NCBI GenBank assembly: GCA_014523525.1
Contig: JAATVL010000050.1
Span: 1 to 7,053 of the forward strand
DNA length: 7,053 nucleotides
Reading direction: 5' to 3'
Origin: Nitrososphaerales archaeon TH703
GTDB taxonomy: Archaea > Thermoproteota > Nitrososphaeria > Nitrososphaerales > Nitrososphaeraceae
Part shown: piece after piece, positions 4,712 through 7,053 of the stretch
Numbering within the stretch: the stretch's first letter is position 1
Layout of the letters: each line of letters begins with the position of its first letter
Notes under the pieces: model-generated
What the model was told of the DNA's origin: nothing
Database searches by the model: none
Seen by the model: the letters and a program-made list of their open reading frames with translations, nothing else
Translations under genes and position numbers: made by a program

Positions 4712-5509
4712 CTTTGAACTTTGTTGGGTGCTACTATCGTCAGACAAACCTATCCATCCGTATCCTTTAACTTCAAGTTCTTCGGATAGCTCCTTTCCTC
4801 CAGATTTTATAATCTGTCCTTTTGACATGACGTGAACCTTATCAAGTTTTGACAAGTACCTTAAAATTCTTGCATAGTGTGTGATAATCAATATTCCTGC
4901 ACCAGTTGATATTAGTATGTTTATGGCCTCTGCGACTGCTTGTATTGCATCAATATCCAATCCAGAATCTGGTTCGTCAAGTATTGCAATTATTGGTTTC
5001 AGTACAAGCATTTGCATAACTTCGGATCTTTTTTTCTCCCCTCCAGAAAAGCCTTCATTCAAATATCTACTTAAAAATGTTGTTTGAAGACCAACATTAT
5101 CTAGATTCTTTTTCAGATACTCATGAAATTCCTTTACCGTCAAAAATACCTCTCTATTTTCCTGTTTTCCACTTAGACTTTTATTCAGTATATTGTATGC
5201 GTTCCTCAAAAAATGACTATATCCGACTCCTGGAATTTCTGTGGGATATTGAAAACCTAAGAATAGGCCCCTTTTAGCTCTCTCCTCCGTACTCAATTCA
5301 AGTATATTCTCACCGTCAACCAAAATACTTCCGGATGTAACAGAATACTTTGGATGACCCATTATTACATTTGCTAAAGTGCTTTTACCAGAGCCGTTTG
5401 GACCCATTATAGCATGAACCTGACCTCTGTCCATTCCAATGCAAAGATCATTAAGTATCTCTTTACCGTTTATGTTAGCCGACAGATTATGTACCTCTAA
5501 AAAAGCCAC
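4706..5509 (-). CDS. sufC: SufC, Fe-S cluster assembly ABC-type ATPase
   Basis: A 267-residue soluble ATPase that energises the SufB/SufBD scaffold during Fe-S cluster assembly in the cytoplasm. In order: N-terminal FLEVHNLSA, Walker A GPNGSGKS (36-43), Q-loop FLGFQYPTEIPGV (83-95, Gln87), ABC signature EGFSGGEKKRSE (152-163), Walker B AILDEPDSGLD (175-185) and switch His211 in ITHYARIL. The run GFQYPTEIPGV and the SGGEKKRSE signature are specific to SufC among ABC ATPases. The open frame extends upstream to 5644, but the start is set at GTG 5509 because it gives the standard MAFLEV N-terminus and lies 27 bases from a TATA box; TTG 5527 is an alternative. No sufB or sufD is beside it in this window, so it is separated from its partners on this side. 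The C-terminal tail (DDSSTQQSSKL) is polar and poorly conserved. Confidence 0.96.
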   Translation of the reverse strand: MAFLEVHNLSANINGKEILNDLCIGMDRGQVHAIMGPNGSGKSTLANVIMGHPKYSVTSGSILVDGENILELSTEERAKRGLFLGFQYPTEIPGVGYSHFLRNAYNILNKSLSGKQENREVFLTVKEFHEYLKKNLDNVGLQTTFLSRYLNEGFSGGEKKRSEVMQMLVLKPIIAILDEPDSGLDIDAIQAVAEAINILISTGAGILIITHYARILRYLSKLDKVHVMSKGQIIKSGGKELSEELEVKGYGWIGLSDDSSTQQSSKL

Positions 5510-5532
5510 AATTTCTTTGTTTTTCAAACATA

Positions 5533-5540
5533 ATATAAAT
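5533..5540 (-). promoter_or_regulatory. TATA box for sufC
   Basis: ATTTATAT on the minus strand, centred about 27 bases before GTG 5509. This is the expected distance for a leaderless transcript, and is the main support for the chosen sufC start. Confidence 0.55.
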
Positions 5541-5561
5541 ATTGAGTCACTTTGTTCAAAA

Positions 5562-5567
5562 TTTAAA
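5562..5567 (+). promoter_or_regulatory. TATA box for nadM
   Basis: TTTAAA within AATTTAAATTA is centred about 29 bases before TTG 5594. With the sufC box 22 bases to its left it forms a compact divergent promoter: the whole region between the two start codons is only 84 bases. Confidence 0.5.
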
Positions 5568-5575
5568 TTATTCTT

Positions 5576-5590
5576 GTTATATTTTATAAC
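5576..5590. promoter_or_regulatory. Perfect palindrome GTTATA-TTT-TATAAC, possible operator of nadM
   Basis: Six-base arms GTTATA (5576-5581) and TATAAC (5585-5590) are exact reverse complements around TTT. It lies between the nadM TATA box and its leaderless start, ending three bases before TTG 5594, a position where a bound dimeric protein would block transcription initiation. It is AT-rich and could have arisen by chance; a second copy elsewhere would settle it. Confidence 0.35.
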
Positions 5591-5593
5591 AAT

Positions 5594-6127
5594 TTGACAA
5601 GGGGCTTGTTCATAGGCAGGTTTCAACCCTTCCATTTGGGTCATATTGCAGCAATCAAATTTGCCTTCTCATATGTTGACGAACTAGTAATCGTTATTGG
5701 TAGTTCTCAGACAAGTTATGAACCCGACAATCCATTTACCGCTGGAGAAAGAATTTCTATGATAAAAGATTCGCTGAATGTTGATCCCAAAATAGATTGC
5801 AAAAAAACCTTGATAATTCCGATTCCTGATACAAACGTCCATTCAACATGGACTCATAGTGTTGATATCTTAGTACCACATTATGATGCTGTGTTTACAA
5901 ATAATGCATTCACGGGTTACCTTTTTAGTCAAAGAAATATCGCTGTAAAAGAACCAAAACTAATAAATCGAAATGATCTTTCAGGAACCGAAATTCGGAG
6001 GAGAATGGTGAAAGATATTAAGTGGGCGCATCTTGTTACTGAACAGACGTTAAAGGTAATGGAAAGAATTAATGGAGTAGAACGTGTGAAAAAAATATCA
6101 AATCTATCACATCATCATAAAATCTGA
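5594..6127 (+). CDS. nadM: Nicotinamide-nucleotide adenylyltransferase, archaeal type
   Basis: A 177-residue cytoplasmic enzyme (EC 2.7.7.1) joining NMN and ATP to make NAD+ and pyrophosphate, the final shared step of NAD synthesis and salvage. Visible motifs are GLFIGRFQPFHLGH (4-17), with the nucleotidyltransferase HxGH at 14-17, then NPFTAGERISMI (46-57) for substrate binding, and the second conserved block SGTEIRRRM (130-138), equivalent to the family ISSTxxR region. Length matches the archaeal family (about 165-185 residues). The start is TTG 5594: it yields the family's MxRGLFIGRFQPFH N-terminus and lies at the right distance from a TATA-like box. The C-terminal SHHHKI tail is unusual but short. 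It is divergent from sufC, and a palindrome in its promoter suggests possible dedicated regulation. Confidence 0.96.
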   Translation: MTRGLFIGRFQPFHLGHIAAIKFAFSYVDELVIVIGSSQTSYEPDNPFTAGERISMIKDSLNVDPKIDCKKTLIIPIPDTNVHSTWTHSVDILVPHYDAVFTNNAFTGYLFSQRNIAVKEPKLINRNDLSGTEIRRRMVKDIKWAHLVTEQTLKVMERINGVERVKKISNLSHHHKI

Positions 6128-6157
6128 AACTTTAGACGCATAACATTCTCTTTGAAT

Positions 6158-6210
6158 CAGTTATTATCGAGGGTAAGCAAATCAAAAATACGGATATTGA
6201 TAAATAACTG
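6158..6210. repeat. Inverted repeat overlapping the promoter of the PUA gene
   Basis: CAGTTATTATC (6158-6168) is the reverse complement of GATAAATAACTG (6199-6210) except for one missing base. The right arm includes the TATA box. It could be a hairpin at the 3' end of the nadM transcript or an operator-type repeat for the next gene. The rest of the 102-base gap shows nothing notable. Confidence 0.35.
6199..6206 (+). promoter_or_regulatory. TATA box for the PUA-domain gene
   Basis: GATAAATA is centred about 27 bases before TTG 6230, matching the leaderless spacing seen at sufC and nadM. Confidence 0.5.
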
Positions 6211-6229
6211 AAAAACGAGAACAAAATAA

Positions 6230-6712
6230 TTGAAGGTACATTCTTTATCAAAGAGGGAAATACATGACATCACAGACCAGATTAATAAAACTTGGCCAAC
6301 AAATTCCATCGGTGCCATTAAGAATCTGCAGGCCTACGCCATAGATGCGAATAAACGGGTTCTTGTGGGAAACAACTTAATAGCAATACAATTGGAACCT
6401 CATCTCATCATTCCACATTTGACACACCATGAATTATTGAATCACTTTCCATCAGTAGAAGTCGATATGAATGCAGTGAAATTTGTATGCAATGGCGCCA
6501 ATATCATGAGGCCTGGCATCACTGATTTTACTCCATTCAATGAATCTGAAATAGTATTGGTAAAAGATCAAACTCACAAAAAAGAACTTGCCGTATGTCT
6601 ATCACTGGTTGATGATGTGAATGCAAGAAAAATGCAGAAGGGCGTTGTCTTGAACAATATACATCATATTGGGGATATCTATTGGGAAATGAAAAAAACT
6701 ATCCGGACCTGA
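6230..6712 (+). CDS. PUA-domain RNA-binding protein of the MCT-1/Tma20-like family
   Basis: A 160-residue protein with an N-terminal pre-PUA (DUF1947-type) domain (about 1-74) and a PUA RNA-binding domain (about 76-153). The PUA fold is marked by PSVEVDMNAVKFVCNGANIM (74-93), then RPGITDF, SEIVLVKD, ELAVCLSLVD, and the closing KGVVLNNIHHIGDIYW. Eukaryotic relatives MCT-1/Tma20 act with density-regulated protein in ribosome recycling and reinitiation; in archaea a ribosome- or tRNA-linked role is assumed but not shown. Length is typical. The start is TTG 6230, giving MKVHSLSKREI as in family members, with a TATA box 27 bases upstream and no Shine-Dalgarno sequence. It converges on the proteasome beta gene with a gap of 49 bases. 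Confidence 0.94.
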   Translation: MKVHSLSKREIHDITDQINKTWPTNSIGAIKNLQAYAIDANKRVLVGNNLIAIQLEPHLIIPHLTHHELLNHFPSVEVDMNAVKFVCNGANIMRPGITDFTPFNESEIVLVKDQTHKKELAVCLSLVDDVNARKMQKGVVLNNIHHIGDIYWEMKKTIRT

Positions 6713-6755
6713 CGAGTCTGAGGATATCAAAGAAGTGGTAATTTTAAGAATCGAA

Positions 6756-6767
6756 CTCTAGTTAGAG
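6756..6767. repeat. Small palindrome CTCTA-GT-TAGAG at the psmB stop
   Basis: Five-base arms (6756-6760 and 6763-6767) flank GT and contain the stop codon of the proteasome gene, between the two converging genes. It could be a short bidirectional 3'-end hairpin, but the stem is too short and AT-rich for confidence. Confidence 0.2.
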
Positions 6768-7053
6768 ATTAAGAGATTCCTCTTTAGTTCCCTTATTGGT
6801 TATCGCCAGTATATCAATACCATCGCCGCTTGCTGAATCTCTTTGTACCGACGATTTAATTGCCTTAATAGCGAGCTTCTTCGATGCATCTTCTGTCATA
6901 TCTTTCTTATACTCAGAGTCAATTACTCCCAATGCTAATTCTGCACCAGTGCCCACTGCTGCATAATTGTCAGGTAGAAGCGAACCTAACGGATCTAGGG
7001 TATAAATCTCAGGCACGGTGAGTACTCCTCCAACAATTACCTGCGTCAGCAAA
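6762..7053 (-). CDS. psmB: Proteasome beta subunit, partial (C-terminal part)
   Basis: The last 96 residues of a 20S proteasome beta subunit; the N-terminus, including the propeptide and catalytic Thr1, lies beyond the right edge. Recognisable are the QVIVGGVL strand, then PEIYTLDPLGSLLPDNYAAV, the GTGAELALGVID block, EYKKDMTEDASKKLAIKAI and RDSASGDGIDI. Asp72 and Ser75 of the visible part match Asp166 and Ser169 of the Thermoplasma subunit in spacing and context. The residue at the Ser129 position is Thr35 (GTG in place of GSG). The C-terminus ends KEESLNL. The subunit forms the inner rings of the barrel protease that degrades proteins delivered by PAN or Cdc48-type ATPases. Because the catalytic end is missing, it cannot be told whether this is the active or an inactive beta paralogue. 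Confidence 0.96.
   Translation of the reverse strand, partial: LLTQVIVGGVLTVPEIYTLDPLGSLLPDNYAAVGTGAELALGVIDSEYKKDMTEDASKKLAIKAIKSSVQRDSASGDGIDILAITNKGTKEESLNL

Noticed and set aside
4881..5277. Two plus-strand ORFs of 66-68 codons
   Set aside because: Both are reverse-strand shadows of sufC.

Overview
The window looks like chromosomal DNA of an AT-rich ammonia-oxidising-type archaeon (Nitrososphaerota/Thaumarchaeota; a Nitrososphaera/Nitrosocosmicus-like organism is the best guess). This is inferred from an archaeal-type NMN adenylyltransferase, a proteasome beta subunit, an MCT-1-like PUA protein, a tandem winged-helix regulator, and many starts lying about 27 bases downstream of TATA-like boxes with no Shine-Dalgarno sequence (leaderless transcripts, several using TTG or GTG).

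Layout. Positions 1-890 carry two small genes of unknown function: a secreted or anchored peptide with an N-glycosylation-rich tail (185-388) and a charged helical protein (493-816). A minus-strand membrane-anchored surface protein (889-1668) diverges from a plus-strand unit made of a short transmembrane reading frame (1801-1905), a tandem winged-helix DNA-binding protein (1877-2434) and a small multi-pass membrane protein (2446-2772). The transmembrane frame and the regulator overlap in different frames, and together look like one membrane-anchored regulator split by a frameshift or a recoding site. Positions 2773-3484 hold a strong inverted repeat with alternative pairings, an unlisted 57-residue single-span membrane protein (3029-3202) and AT-rich promoter DNA.

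Positions 3485-7053 are dense housekeeping DNA: a CPA2-type Na+/H+ (or K+/H+) antiporter with an Asn-Asp ion-binding pair, then on the minus strand SufC (Fe-S cluster assembly ATPase), whose stop overlaps the antiporter's stop. SufC is divergent from NadM (NAD synthesis), followed by the PUA-domain RNA-binding protein, and finally the C-terminal part of a minus-strand proteasome beta subunit that runs off the right edge.

No rRNA, tRNA, CRISPR array, transposase or IS element was seen. The most interesting points are the split membrane-anchored regulator with its partner membrane protein, the hairpin region at 2901-2984, and the perfect palindrome between the TATA box and the start of nadM. 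No wholly new defence or mobile system is evident.
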